Source: Maritalea porphyrae (GTDB taxonomy: Bacteria > Pseudomonadota > Alphaproteobacteria > Rhizobiales > Devosiaceae). From it: DNA of 64,000 bases. The notes beneath the pieces are model-generated. The model saw only the letters and a list, made by a program, of their open reading frames with translations. It did not search any database and was not told the DNA's origin. Every line of letters starts with the position of its first letter. The first letter of the stretch is position 1. The DNA is taken from the NCBI RefSeq assembly GCF_030159895.1, contig NZ_BSNI01000002.1, forward strand, positions 123,930-187,929. The letters are read 5' to 3'. This document shows positions 25,163 through 34,072 of the stretch, piece by piece. The translations under genes were made by a program, and so were the position numbers.

Positions 25163-26431
25163 ATGGTCCACCACTTCCAGTATAAGGGCGGCAAACTACA
25201 TGCCGAAGACGTTGACCTGACCGAATTGGCTGGCGAAGTCGGCACGCCATTTTACGTTTATTCAACGGCCACCTTCACCCGCCATATCCGCGTAATGCAG
25301 GAAGCCTTTAAGGGCGTGGATACGCTTGTGGCTTACGCCATGAAAGCGAACTCAAACCAAGCCATGCTCAAGCTTGTGGCCAATATGGGCGCAGGCGCAG
25401 ACGTTGTGTCCCTTGGCGAACTCAAACGCGCGCTGAAAGCCGGCATTCCGGCAAACAAAATCGTTTTCTCTGGCGTGGCCAAAACCCATGCGGAAATGGA
25501 ACTGGGGCTAGAGGCAGGTATTAAATGCTTCAACGCAGAGAGCGAAGCGGAGCTTGAGCGCCTTAATGAAGTGGCCAAATCGCTTGGCAAGATTGCGCCA
25601 GTTTCTGTGCGCATCAACCCAAATGTGGACGCGAAAACGCACGCGAAAATCTCAACCGGCAAGGCTGAAAACAAATTCGGCATTCCGTTTGAGCGTGCAT
25701 CAGAAGTCTATAAGCGCATCGCAGAGCTTGAGCATTTGGACGCTACTGGCATTGACATGCATATCGGCAGCCAAATCACCGAGCTTGAGCCGTTCGATAA
25801 TGCATTCAAATTGTTGGCCGAATTGGTGGGGGAATTGCGCACAGAGGGGCACAATATCCGCCATGTGGATGTTGGCGGCGGCTTGGGCATTCCTTATGGC
25901 ACCTCAAACGAGATACCGCCCGATCCGATGGCCTACGCGCAAGTGGTGTTCAAAAATGTCAAAGATCTGGGCTGCGAACTGGTGCTTGAGCCGGGCCGCA
26001 TGATCGCAGGCAATGCGGGCATCTTTGTCACCAAGGTTGAATATGTCAAAGAAGGCGCTGAACGAACCTTCGTAATTGTTGATGCGGGCATGAACGACAT
26101 GATCCGCCCAACACTCTACGAAGCGCATCACGGCGTGATGCCGCTGGTGGAAAATCATCATCTACTTGAGAAGCGCGGTGATGTGGTTGGCCCAGTGTGC
26201 GAAACAGGCGATTACCTTGCCCGCGACCGTCAATTGCCTGAAGTTGCAGAAGGCGACTATATCGCCATTATGAGTGCAGGCGCTTATGGCGCGGTTATGT
26301 CTGGCACCTACAACACACGTCCACTTTGCGCAGAAGTGTTGGTGGATGGTGACCGCTACCACGTCATTCGCGAGCGCCAGGACCTCGACGCATTGATCGA
26401 ATTGGACAGTGTGCCGGAGTGGTTGGAGTAG
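25163..26431 (+). CDS. lysA: Diaminopimelate decarboxylase
   Basis: 422 residues. PLP lysine in AYAMKANSNQAML (Lys ~59), glycine loop DVGGGLGIPYG, and the CETGDYLARDR and SAGAYGAVMSGTYN active-site blocks of fold-type III decarboxylases. It makes L-lysine from meso-diaminopimelate. Directly follows argH; the small lipoprotein gene often seen between these two in Rhizobiales is absent here. Convergent with the GNAT gene at 26435. Confidence 0.97.
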   Translation: MVHHFQYKGGKLHAEDVDLTELAGEVGTPFYVYSTATFTRHIRVMQEAFKGVDTLVAYAMKANSNQAMLKLVANMGAGADVVSLGELKRALKAGIPANKIVFSGVAKTHAEMELGLEAGIKCFNAESEAELERLNEVAKSLGKIAPVSVRINPNVDAKTHAKISTGKAENKFGIPFERASEVYKRIAELEHLDATGIDMHIGSQITELEPFDNAFKLLAELVGELRTEGHNIRHVDVGGGLGIPYGTSNEIPPDPMAYAQVVFKNVKDLGCELVLEPGRMIAGNAGIFVTKVEYVKEGAERTFVIVDAGMNDMIRPTLYEAHHGVMPLVENHHLLEKRGDVVGPVCETGDYLARDRQLPEVAEGDYIAIMSAGAYGAVMSGTYNTRPLCAEVLVDGDRYHVIRERQDLDALIELDSVPEWLE

Positions 26432-26434
26432 CAA

Positions 26435-26890
26435 TCAAATAAGGCTTGGGTTTTCCATTTGGAAACCCAGCCTCGATTCTTCAAATCCACATTGCTGATA
26501 AAACTTGTGGGCTTCCAGATTGCGTTTGCCAGAATGCAACATCACCTTGTAGCAATCCGCCCGCCAAGCCCGTTGCAGCGCCTCACTTAAAACCGCGGTT
26601 GCGGCGCCTTTTCTTCTAAATTCCGGCTTAGTAGCAACCACCTCAACTAAACCGTATGGTCGGCCGCGACGCGTCATATTGGGCAAAATCACCAAAGTAC
26701 AGGTTGAAACAACACTTCCTTCGGCTTCCGACACCAACAAATGCATCCGACGATCTTCTAGTATTTCATGAAACCGTTGAGCAATAAGCTCTTCATCTTG
26801 CTTGTGATCCTGGTGCGGGAACACTGAGATCAGAGACAAGAGGTCATTAAAGTCATGTTGCTGCGCCTCGCGAACCAACAATTGATGCAT
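26435..26890 (-). CDS. GNAT-family N-acetyltransferase
   Basis: About 151 residues from ATG 26890, which begins the conserved part (MHQLLVREAQQHDFNDLLSL). The frame is open to 27064 but those codons lie inside the cpdR gene. Acetyl-CoA motif EVVATKPEFRRKGAATAVL, then MLHSGKRNLEAHKFYQQCGFEE. Substrate unknown. It starts 16 bases after the cpdR stop and may be co-transcribed with it. Confidence 0.85.
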   Translation of the reverse strand: MHQLLVREAQQHDFNDLLSLISVFPHQDHKQDEELIAQRFHEILEDRRMHLLVSEAEGSVVSTCTLVILPNMTRRGRPYGLVEVVATKPEFRRKGAATAVLSEALQRAWRADCYKVMLHSGKRNLEAHKFYQQCGFEESRLGFQMENPSLI

Positions 26891-26906
26891 TTCCCGCGTT
26901 GAGTGA

Positions 26907-27314
26907 TTACGCCCCAAACTTCTTCGCAAGCGTTTCTTTTTCCACTTCACGGCCCTCGAGCGCTTCAGCCACTTTGGCGCGAATGTCAGCCAGCGTGAAT
27001 GGTTTTGGCACCACATCGTGCACCAATGCATCAAGCCCGTGCGCACGTTCACGCTGATCAGCAAAGCCAGTCATCAGCAAAATTGTAATGTCGGGGTACT
27101 GCGCAGCGATACTAAGCGACAGAGCAATGCCGTCCATCACCGGCATTTTGATATCAGAAAGCAACAGATCAAATTCGCCATTGTGCTCCAGCGCCGCTTC
27201 AGCAGCTAGGCCACCATCTTCGGTCACCACAACTTCATGGCCATCCATTTCCAAAGCACGACTTACAAAGCCACGAACACTTGGGTCGTCCTCTGCCAAT
27301 AATATCTTTGCCAT
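26907..27314 (-). CDS. cpdR: CpdR-type single-domain response regulator
   Basis: 135 residues with only a receiver domain: acidic pocket Asp9/Asp10, phosphoacceptor Asp54 in LLLSDIKMPVMDG, Thr in LLMTGFADQRERAHGLDAL, and Lys104 in PKPF. The sequence is close to what I recall for Caulobacter and rhizobial CpdR, which controls ClpXP proteolysis of CtrA and other cell-cycle proteins in response to the CckA-ChpT phosphorelay. Strong AGGAGAG ribosome site. Its name should be confirmed by orthology, since many single receivers are alike. Confidence 0.8.
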   Translation of the reverse strand: MAKILLAEDDPSVRGFVSRALEMDGHEVVVTEDGGLAAEAALEHNGEFDLLLSDIKMPVMDGIALSLSIAAQYPDITILLMTGFADQRERAHGLDALVHDVVPKPFTLADIRAKVAEALEGREVEKETLAKKFGA

Positions 27315-27357
27315 GTTGCTACTCTCCTGTACTCAATTCTTTCACGCCGTTTCGCGT

Positions 27358-28473
27358 TTAGTTATTTCTTTTCTTTGCTAGGACGGCACCAATGCCGCCA
27401 ACTTCCCCGGTCGCACCGCTCGGTTTGGCCGCGGGATTGAACCCCGGTTCTATTGCTTGATTGGTAACGCCGCCTGAATATTGCCAATCCAAGAATTTCA
27501 GCTTCACCCGTCGCACGTCATTTGGTGGCGACGACAATTCGGTCTTAAACTCGAAAATGCCGCGTGCTTCCAAAACCGCCAGTCCTGGCGTCGTGTTCCA
27601 CTCATAAATCACATCACCATTTTCATCGATCAGCGCCACTCGAATTGGTGGCAGATAGATCATTCGATTAGTGACATTCTCAATTTTTGAGCGCACGGTG
27701 AGCACTTCATGCCCATCGCTCCACACGCGGTCCGTCTTCACGTCCGCAAACTCAAGACCGACCACATTTACGGTTTGGCCAAACAGACGATAGAAGCCGG
27801 CCATATCTGGATAAATCTGTACAACCTTGGTGCTAAAACCAAATAAGATGGCCACAACCAACAATGACGCTGCAAACGCGCCATAGCTGATATTGCGCCG
27901 CAATTTGGCCATTGGCAATGCTTTGGCAATTTCGCGCCGACGCTTCGCAATCCGTCGCGAGCGTTTCATGCGCTCGATTTGCTGGCGGCGACGTGCTGCA
28001 TAAGATGACAACTCAACCTCGTTGTCCTCATTTATAGCGTTCATTACGTCCTGCGCCGCGCCAATCGCACTTTCTACCGCTGCGCGCGCTTTGCTGCCAT
28101 CATCATCATCGCCAAACGGATCATCATCGTCATCTGGTAATTCAAAGCTGCCGATTTTGTTCGCATCATTGCCCTCAGACGATGCATCCGCTTGCGTTTC
28201 ATCAGCCGCGGCTTTGTCTTCTTCGGCCACAAACGCAATATCCAAAGCGTCCTCGTCCGCTTCGGTAACCTTTGTTTTCTTCTGCTTTTTTGGCTTTTCC
28301 TTAGGTGGCTCGTTTAGCGCATCGCCCAACAGCGCATCAAAATCATCTTCTTTTAAGGCTTGCGCGTGCCAAGATCGCTGGCAGTTTGCGCACTGCACAC
28401 TTCGTCCATTATCGCCGATCGCTTGCGCGGCAACTTCATATCGCATGCTGCAATTTGGACAAACAATGATCAT
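27358..28473 (-). CDS. Zinc-ribbon (MJ0042-type) single-pass membrane protein
   Basis: 371 residues. N-terminal zinc ribbon CPNC(x19)CANC (Cys5, Cys8, Cys28, Cys31); then a long acidic, low-complexity linker with runs of Asp (about 95-160); a basic stretch of RRRQ/KRSRRIAKRRR; one transmembrane helix (~205-225); and a periplasmic domain of the DUF3426 type. It is divergent from ftsE, an arrangement typical for Rhizobiales. The layout (cytosolic metal domain, charged linker, envelope domain) suggests a link between cytosol and divisome, but no function is established. Confidence 0.85.
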   Translation of the reverse strand: MIIVCPNCSMRYEVAAQAIGDNGRSVQCANCQRSWHAQALKEDDFDALLGDALNEPPKEKPKKQKKTKVTEADEDALDIAFVAEEDKAAADETQADASSEGNDANKIGSFELPDDDDDPFGDDDDGSKARAAVESAIGAAQDVMNAINEDNEVELSSYAARRRQQIERMKRSRRIAKRRREIAKALPMAKLRRNISYGAFAASLLVVAILFGFSTKVVQIYPDMAGFYRLFGQTVNVVGLEFADVKTDRVWSDGHEVLTVRSKIENVTNRMIYLPPIRVALIDENGDVIYEWNTTPGLAVLEARGIFEFKTELSSPPNDVRRVKLKFLDWQYSGGVTNQAIEPGFNPAAKPSGATGEVGGIGAVLAKKRNN

Positions 28474-28612
28474 TTAATGCGAACCGATGCAAAACTTCCG
28501 CCCCAAATGTACCGCTGATTATGTTAACACTCCGAAAAAACCAGCAACGTTTAAGCGCCAAATTGTGCATCGCTGATAATATGGTTTCCAAATAGTGATT
28601 CGGGAGCAGGTC

Positions 28613-29272
28613 TTGATCAAATTTAAAAATGTCGGGCTTCACTACGGAGCCGGTCCAGAGATCTTAAAAAACCTCAATTTCAACATTGATCCGGGGTCAT
28701 TTCACTTTCTTACAGGCCCCTCAGGGTCAGGCAAAACCTCGCTTTTGCGGCTTTTGCTGCTGTCCATGCGCCCTACATCGGGTGAAATGGAAATGTTTGG
28801 CAAAAACACCAACCGTCTGGACAAATCGGCATTGATGCAGATGCGGCAGCATATTGGCATCGTGTTTCAAGAATTTCGTCTGCTTGAGCACCTCACCACC
28901 TTCCAAAATGTGGCATTGCCGCTGGTTGTGCGGGGCGAACCCGAATCAGCTTACAAATCCAACGTTGAAGAACTGCTCGATTGGGTGGGATTGGGCCATC
29001 AAATGCATGTGCGCCCAGAACTTTTGTCCGGTGGTGAAAAACAACGTGCAGCCATTGCCCGCGCGGTGATCGCAAAACCTGATCTATTGTTGGCCGATGA
29101 ACCAACCGGCAATGTGGACCCTGAATTGTCTGAGCGTTTGCTGCATTTGTTTGTTGAACTCAACCGCATGGGCACCACAATCATCCTAGCCAGCCACGAG
29201 CTGCATCTGCTCAACAAGTTCAAATTTCCACGCCTGCAGCTGAAAGACGGAGGCATAAATGTCTCTCATTAG
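28613..29272 (+). CDS. ftsE: Cell division ATP-binding protein FtsE
   Basis: 219 residues from TTG 28613 (MIKFKNVGLHYG is the normal FtsE start; GGGAG six bases upstream); GTG 28595 is also in frame. Walker A GPSGSGKTSLL, signature LSGGEKQR, Walker B LLLADEPTGN. With FtsX it forms the ABC complex that couples the cytosolic divisome to periplasmic peptidoglycan hydrolase activation. It overlaps ftsX by 14 bases. Confidence 0.95.
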   Translation: MIKFKNVGLHYGAGPEILKNLNFNIDPGSFHFLTGPSGSGKTSLLRLLLLSMRPTSGEMEMFGKNTNRLDKSALMQMRQHIGIVFQEFRLLEHLTTFQNVALPLVVRGEPESAYKSNVEELLDWVGLGHQMHVRPELLSGGEKQRAAIARAVIAKPDLLLADEPTGNVDPELSERLLHLFVELNRMGTTIILASHELHLLNKFKFPRLQLKDGGINVSH

Positions 29273-30191
29273 CCAATTGCTCCCCAAGCCCAAAACCCCA
29301 TTTCCAATCGTGCCGCGCCAATCCATCGCTGGGCGCACATTGGCATTGCTTGTCGCCATCATGACGTTTCTGAGCTGCGTCACATTTGGTGCGGTTTATC
29401 TGGTACAAAATTCAACCCTTGCTTGGTCATCTGAGGTGGGGCGCGAGCTTACAATTCAGTTGCAACCGGTCGAAGATGAGCAAATGCTCTCCAATATCCG
29501 CACAGCCATCAGCTTGGCGGAGCAAACGCCAGGTGTATCGCGTGCTTTTGAACTGACGGTAAGCGACAGCGAAAAACTGTTGAGCCCTTGGCTAGGCGAA
29601 CAGTTTGACATTAGCGCATTCCACTTGCCGCGCTTGGTCATTGTTCAACTGGGCGACCCAAGCCTATTTGATCTTGAAGCACTTACCGCCAAGTTGACGG
29701 ACGCTGTCCCAGAAGCAACTATCGACACTCATGAATTGTGGCAACAGCAGCTCAATGCCATGGCGGGAACAGTCGTTTTATCGGGTACATTGGCCCTAAT
29801 CCTCATCCTCACAGCTACTGTGCTTGCAATTGTTTTTGCAACTGGCGGCGCGATGGCGACCAACCGCGAAATCGTTGATGTACTTCACTTTATTGGCGCA
29901 TCAGACACTTATATTGCAGGCGCATTCCAGGAGCGATTCCTCGCAATCGGTCTGCAGGGCGGTCTTGTGGGTGGTGCCTGTTCGATTGTATTTTTCTTTG
30001 TGGCCAGCACCATCACAAACGCAATCCTGCCAGATCAAAGCGCGACGCAAGTTGAACTGTTATTTGGCCAGTTCACATTGGGTTGGTTGGGTCTATTGGG
30101 GCTAATTCTGACCGTTGTCACCATTGCCATATTGACCGCCATCACCTCTCGCGTCACTGTGCACCGTTTTTTAGCCCAGATCGCCCCTTAA
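29259..30191 (+). CDS. ftsX: Cell division protein FtsX
   Basis: 310 residues with a cytosolic N-terminus, TM1 (~28-52), a periplasmic ECD of ~120 residues, and three more transmembrane helices in the C-terminal half, the FtsX layout. The ECD includes VSDSEKLLSPWLGE and VIVQLGDPSLFD, as in alphaproteobacterial FtsX. Translationally coupled to ftsE; plsC-like gene follows after 18 bases. Confidence 0.93.
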   Translation: MSLISQLLPKPKTPFPIVPRQSIAGRTLALLVAIMTFLSCVTFGAVYLVQNSTLAWSSEVGRELTIQLQPVEDEQMLSNIRTAISLAEQTPGVSRAFELTVSDSEKLLSPWLGEQFDISAFHLPRLVIVQLGDPSLFDLEALTAKLTDAVPEATIDTHELWQQQLNAMAGTVVLSGTLALILILTATVLAIVFATGGAMATNREIVDVLHFIGASDTYIAGAFQERFLAIGLQGGLVGGACSIVFFFVASTITNAILPDQSATQVELLFGQFTLGWLGLLGLILTVVTIAILTAITSRVTVHRFLAQIAP

Positions 30192-30209
30192 GTAACAAAG
30201 GCAACTTCC

Positions 30210-30998
30210 ATGATTCTCCAAGCCATTCGGTCGATGATTTTCTATGTGCTGTTCATCGGCTACACAGCAATTCTGGCTATTCCTTTTGGCATCTATTCGC
30301 TGTTTGGCCGCAAAATGACCGGCTGGTGGGTTGTAAAAGCTTGGTATCTTGGCAATCTATTCTTCCTGCGTTGGGTCGTCGGCATCAAAACCGAAATCAC
30401 CGGCCAAGAAAATCTGCCCGATGGCCCATTTATCATTGCGTCAAAACACATGTCCGACTGGGACATTTTTGCTCTATTGCCCGCAACTAATGGTCGACCA
30501 ACATTCATTTCCAAAAAGGAATTGCTCGACATTCCTTTCTTTGGCTGGTGCATGCGGAATTTCCACACCATTTCGATTGATCGCAAAAACGGCAAATCTG
30601 CGCTGCCGCAAATGGTCGATCAGGGCAAACAAGCAATAGAGCGCGATTGCCGAATTGTTATTTATCCTGAGGGCACGCGCCGCGCCCCGCTTGATGAGCC
30701 AAAATATAAGTGGGGCCTTGCCAAAATGTATGAGGCCCTAGAAGTGCCGGTGGTACCCGTTGCCCTCACGTCAGGCCTTTATTGGCCACGCAACTCCCTA
30801 ATTCTATGGCCCGGCACCGCCCGCGCCAAATATCTCGAACCAATCCCTGCTGGTTTGGACATGGAGACTTTTCACCAGACAATTCAGGAACGGATCGAAC
30901 CGGAAACGACCAAGATGCTAATGCAGGATATTGATGCCGGCATAAGTCGTCCTATCAATTCAGCGATGCAAGCCCGAATTGACGCACACAAACGCTAA
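30210..30998 (+). CDS. plsC: Lysophospholipid acyltransferase (1-acyl-glycerol-3-phosphate acyltransferase, PlsC family)
   Basis: 262 residues with one N-terminal transmembrane segment. The catalytic HX4D motif is His80-Asp85 (KHMSDWD), and the PEGTR substrate motif lies near residue 152. It acylates lysophosphatidic acid (or a related lysolipid) in the inner membrane. Placed 18 bases after ftsX, so probably in the ftsEX operon; the same order occurs in other Rhizobiales. Confidence 0.9.
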   Translation: MILQAIRSMIFYVLFIGYTAILAIPFGIYSLFGRKMTGWWVVKAWYLGNLFFLRWVVGIKTEITGQENLPDGPFIIASKHMSDWDIFALLPATNGRPTFISKKELLDIPFFGWCMRNFHTISIDRKNGKSALPQMVDQGKQAIERDCRIVIYPEGTRRAPLDEPKYKWGLAKMYEALEVPVVPVALTSGLYWPRNSLILWPGTARAKYLEPIPAGLDMETFHQTIQERIEPETTKMLMQDIDAGISRPINSAMQARIDAHKR

Positions 30999-31063
30999 AT
31001 ACACCATATATTGACATTTGTCTGATAGATTCCCATATATATAGTATTGACCCATTTCATGGA

Positions 31064-31097
31064 TTGACAACAATAGACGTTTGTTCTATTTTTGTTC
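31064..31097 (+). promoter_or_regulatory. Promoter with an overlapping LexA (SOS) box
   Basis: A -35 element TTGACA (31064-31069) and a -10-like TATTTT (31087-31092) are spaced by 17 bases. GTTC-TATTTTT-GTTC (31083-31097) matches the alphaproteobacterial LexA operator GTTC-N7-GTTC exactly and spans the -10 element, as expected for LexA repression. It lies 36 bases upstream of the start codon at 31134. Confidence 0.85.
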
Positions 31098-31133
31098 TCT
31101 TATCACGGGGCAACTAAAATCGGGGAATTTGAA

Positions 31134-31490
31134 ATGTCAGAAGCAATTCGACTAATCAATCTACGCAATTCCGATCATTCGGTAGCGGACTGGCAAGGCC
31201 GCACCGGGCGCACCTATACTCTTACAAGAACCAAGTTGGCTGACCTCAATATGGCGGGCAATCAACTGTGCCTTTTGTCCAAACACAACGAATTGGGCGA
31301 AGATGCCTTGTGGGTTGGTACCGGTGATAATCTGATCCATGACGAACAAAGCCGACGTGCCTTTTTGAAGGCTGTGCATATCGCAGATGATGCCTATGTG
31401 CTTGAATTGGCCGACGATGAAATGCCACCACTGACCATGATATGGGATTTGGAGGCAGCCCATCGAGACCCGGAGCGCCATGCCGCTTAA
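31134..31490 (+). CDS. Conserved-looking hypothetical protein under SOS control
   Basis: 118 residues from ATG 31134 (CGGGGAA upstream); an in-frame ATG-like start at 31092 lies inside the promoter and is not used. It is soluble, with no signal peptide. Recognisable segments are TGRTYTLTRTKLADLNM, LWVGTGDNLIHDEQSRRAFLKAV and a C-terminal acidic stretch; I do not recognise the family. Its promoter carries a canonical LexA box, and convergent ChaC-like gene follows after ten bases, so it is monocistronic. This is the best candidate in the window for an undescribed DNA-damage-inducible protein. Confidence 0.8.
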   Translation: MSEAIRLINLRNSDHSVADWQGRTGRTYTLTRTKLADLNMAGNQLCLLSKHNELGEDALWVGTGDNLIHDEQSRRAFLKAVHIADDAYVLELADDEMPPLTMIWDLEAAHRDPERHAA

Positions 31491-31499
31491 GGTAGCGGC

Positions 31500-32021
31500 C
31501 TAACTATCTTTCACAAGCGAATCGTGGAGCCATTTAAGGCCCTCATCTTTGATGTTCATTTCGTGCAGGTGCGCGTAAGTGTTGATCACATATTCAGGAT
31601 TTTTGCCTGAATTGCCGACCCCTTGCCTAACCAGCCGCAATTGTTCTTCACGCGCCAATCGGCCCGCATATTGCCGATGCGACCTATCTGCCACAAATGT
31701 TAGCGCTTCGACCGTGCGGCCATCAGCTAATTCTACCTGCCGCCAGCTTTCTTTATAAACATCGTTGCCCTGTTCTCGCTCCCGCAAATAGGCGTGGGTA
31801 TCATTCCAAATGCCACGATCAACCTCGAACGCCATCCCCCGACAGGCCCCACCACGGTCCAAACCAAAAACCAACCCGGGACGATCTTCGGTGCCACGAT
31901 GCGTGAAGGAGTAAATACACAATTGGCGATGGAGCCCACGCAAGAGTGCTTGATGTGCATCCACATATTCAAATCCCGGACGCCAGATCAACGACCCGTA
32001 GCCAAATACCCAATAGCTCAT
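31500..32021 (-). CDS. Gamma-glutamylcyclotransferase (ChaC family)
   Basis: 173 residues from ATG 32021, which gives the usual start MSYWVFGYGSLIWRPGF; GTG 32054 is an alternative. The YGSLIW nucleotide/glutamyl-binding loop and the later catalytic Glu region near FEVD fit the ChaC-type GGCT fold that degrades glutathione to 5-oxoproline and Cys-Gly in the cytosol. Divergent from the DUF2125 gene with ~140 bases between them. Confidence 0.87.
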   Translation of the reverse strand: MSYWVFGYGSLIWRPGFEYVDAHQALLRGLHRQLCIYSFTHRGTEDRPGLVFGLDRGGACRGMAFEVDRGIWNDTHAYLREREQGNDVYKESWRQVELADGRTVEALTFVADRSHRQYAGRLAREEQLRLVRQGVGNSGKNPEYVINTYAHLHEMNIKDEGLKWLHDSLVKDS

Positions 32022-32162
32022 ATTAAAACCATATTTCTTTTGCACATCATCCACACCAGTTGGCTCTTATAAGAGCAACTCGAACGAGCGGCAACAACCC
32101 GTTTTTATCAGGCTCACGCCATTTTGAGTGACAAGCAAGCAATGTCGGGTTAGACCCATTTT

Positions 32163-33110
32163 ATGACCAAATTCAAATTCCTTATTGCCATCGTGCTGAT
32201 CGTCGTTGTTGCCTATACGGGTGCATGGTTTTTCGGTGCAAATCAGATCTCGACCGAGTTGGACAAATTTGCATCTGCGAATGCCCAGCCTCAGATTTCA
32301 TGCGACGAACGGTCTATTTCCGGCTTCCCATTTCGCTATGACGTGACGTGCAAAAATGCCAATATCATTGATGGCGACGACCAATATTTGGTCCAAGAAA
32401 TCAAGGCGACGGTGCGCGTTTATAGCCCCACCCACATTATCGCTTTTGCTCAAAGCCCGATAAACTCGCGTAATGAGTTCACTGGCAGCGAACGCGAATT
32501 GGATTTCACAAGCCTCCAACTCAGTGCCCGATTGAACTGGAGCTTGGAACTTGAGCGTGTTTCAGCCATCGCAGACAATTTGAAATGGTCCGACACTTTG
32601 ATCACCCCGATTGAGCTGGCAAACGCCAAGAACGTCGAAGCCCATTTGATCGCAACACAGGATGCGGAAACCGGCGTACAAGCCTTTTTCCGTGTGAGCG
32701 AAGCTAATCTGATTGAGCTCAACACTCAAAAAGCCAACCTCGCGGTTGAACTCGAGGCGACAAATCTTGATCGCAATGTCACCAATTGGCAATATCCGAA
32801 CATGCTGCGCCAATGGCAAAGCCAACAAGGTGAACTGGTGGTGCATGGGCTTGAATTCAGCGCCACCGATATGCGCTTTACCGCCAATGGCAAGCTCAAT
32901 CTCGATGCAGCGGGCCAGCTAAATGGTCAAGTCACCACCCAATCCAAAGGGCTTGTGGAATTGTTTGATCCTGAAGCCTATGGCATCCTTGCACCGACTA
33001 TTTTTGGCGTGGCAAACGACGAGGGTGAGTATAAATCTCTATGGCAGGCAAATGCAGGCACTGTCAGCATTGGCGTCGCGCCGCTGTTCTTTGTGCCTGC
33101 ATTGTTCTAA
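32163..33110 (+). CDS. DUF2125 domain envelope protein
   Basis: 315 residues. N-terminal signal anchor (LIAIVLIVVVAYTGAWFFG), then a beta-rich extracytoplasmic domain. ISGFPFRYDVTCKNANI and the C-terminal region fit DUF2125, an alphaproteobacterial family of unknown function. It could be an outer-membrane or periplasmic lipid-associated protein, by analogy with other all-beta envelope families, but that is inference. Convergent with tyrC. Confidence 0.85.
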   Translation: MTKFKFLIAIVLIVVVAYTGAWFFGANQISTELDKFASANAQPQISCDERSISGFPFRYDVTCKNANIIDGDDQYLVQEIKATVRVYSPTHIIAFAQSPINSRNEFTGSERELDFTSLQLSARLNWSLELERVSAIADNLKWSDTLITPIELANAKNVEAHLIATQDAETGVQAFFRVSEANLIELNTQKANLAVELEATNLDRNVTNWQYPNMLRQWQSQQGELVVHGLEFSATDMRFTANGKLNLDAAGQLNGQVTTQSKGLVELFDPEAYGILAPTIFGVANDEGEYKSLWQANAGTVSIGVAPLFFVPALF

Positions 33111-33129
33111 AGCATCGATGCGGGACGTG

Positions 33130-34059
33130 TTACGCCCCGCTTTCATCCTCAACAGCACTCACGTGACGACCAAAGTCAGGAACGTCCGTTTCTTGACCCG
33201 CATCAATGATTGAGCGGCGAATATTACGTGTACGTGTGAACAGTTCTTCAAGCATCTCACCATCACCAAAACGCACGGCGCGCTGCAGCATCGACAAATC
33301 CTCAGAGAACCGCCCGAGCATTTCCATCACCGCTTCGCGGTTGGTCAAAAACACATCCCGCCACATTTCAGGATCTGACGCAGCAATCCGCGTAAAGTCG
33401 CGGAAACCACCAGCAGAGAACTTAATCACTTCCGATTTGGTCACACTTTCCAAATGGTCCGCCGTGCCCACAATATTGTAAGCAATCAAGTGGGGCACAT
33501 GGCTTGTGATTGCCAGCACCATATCATGGTGTTTGGCGTCCAAGATTTCCACGTCGCTGCCAAATGCGACCCATAAATCACGCAACCGGTGCAAAGCATC
33601 TTGATCGGTGCCTTCAATTGGCGTGAGGATACACCACTTGCCGTCAAACAGGGACGCAAAGCCCGCTTCAGGTCCCGAATTCTCGGTGCCCGCAATTGGG
33701 TGACCGGGGATGAAGTGAACGCCATCCGGCACATGTGGCTCAAGGGCTTTGACGACATGTTCTTTCACTGAGCCAACGTCAGACAAAATGGCGCCAGTTT
33801 TCAAATGTGGCGCGATTTGCTTGCCGATTGCCTCATATGCGCCAACTGGCGCGCAAATAATCACCAAATCTGCGTCACGCACCACTTCGGTTGGATCAAT
33901 ATTGTAGCTGTCGCCCAGACCCAATTCCTTGGCCCGGTCCAGGGTTTTTTGTGAGCGCGTGGAAATGGCAATATGGTCTGCCAAGTTTTTCTCTTTAATC
34001 GCGCGTGCGATCGATGAGCCGATAAGCCCGATCCCGATCAGTGCAACTTTTTCAAACAT
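33130..34059 (-). CDS. tyrC: Cyclohexadienyl (prephenate/arogenate) dehydrogenase
   Basis: 309 residues. NAD-binding start VALIGIGLIGSSIARAIKE, the HPIAGTENSGPEAGF block and HHDMVLAITSHVPHLIAY with the catalytic His match TyrA/TyrC dehydrogenases without a chorismate mutase domain. Last step but one of tyrosine synthesis. It follows hisC by 13 bases on the same strand; hisC-type aminotransferase plus TyrC is a common rhizobial pair, since the aminotransferase can serve aromatic and histidine pathways. Confidence 0.93.
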   Translation of the reverse strand: MFEKVALIGIGLIGSSIARAIKEKNLADHIAISTRSQKTLDRAKELGLGDSYNIDPTEVVRDADLVIICAPVGAYEAIGKQIAPHLKTGAILSDVGSVKEHVVKALEPHVPDGVHFIPGHPIAGTENSGPEAGFASLFDGKWCILTPIEGTDQDALHRLRDLWVAFGSDVEILDAKHHDMVLAITSHVPHLIAYNIVGTADHLESVTKSEVIKFSAGGFRDFTRIAASDPEMWRDVFLTNREAVMEMLGRFSEDLSMLQRAVRFGDGEMLEELFTRTRNIRRSIIDAGQETDVPDFGRHVSAVEDESGA

Positions 34060-34072
34060 CTTATTTCGATTC

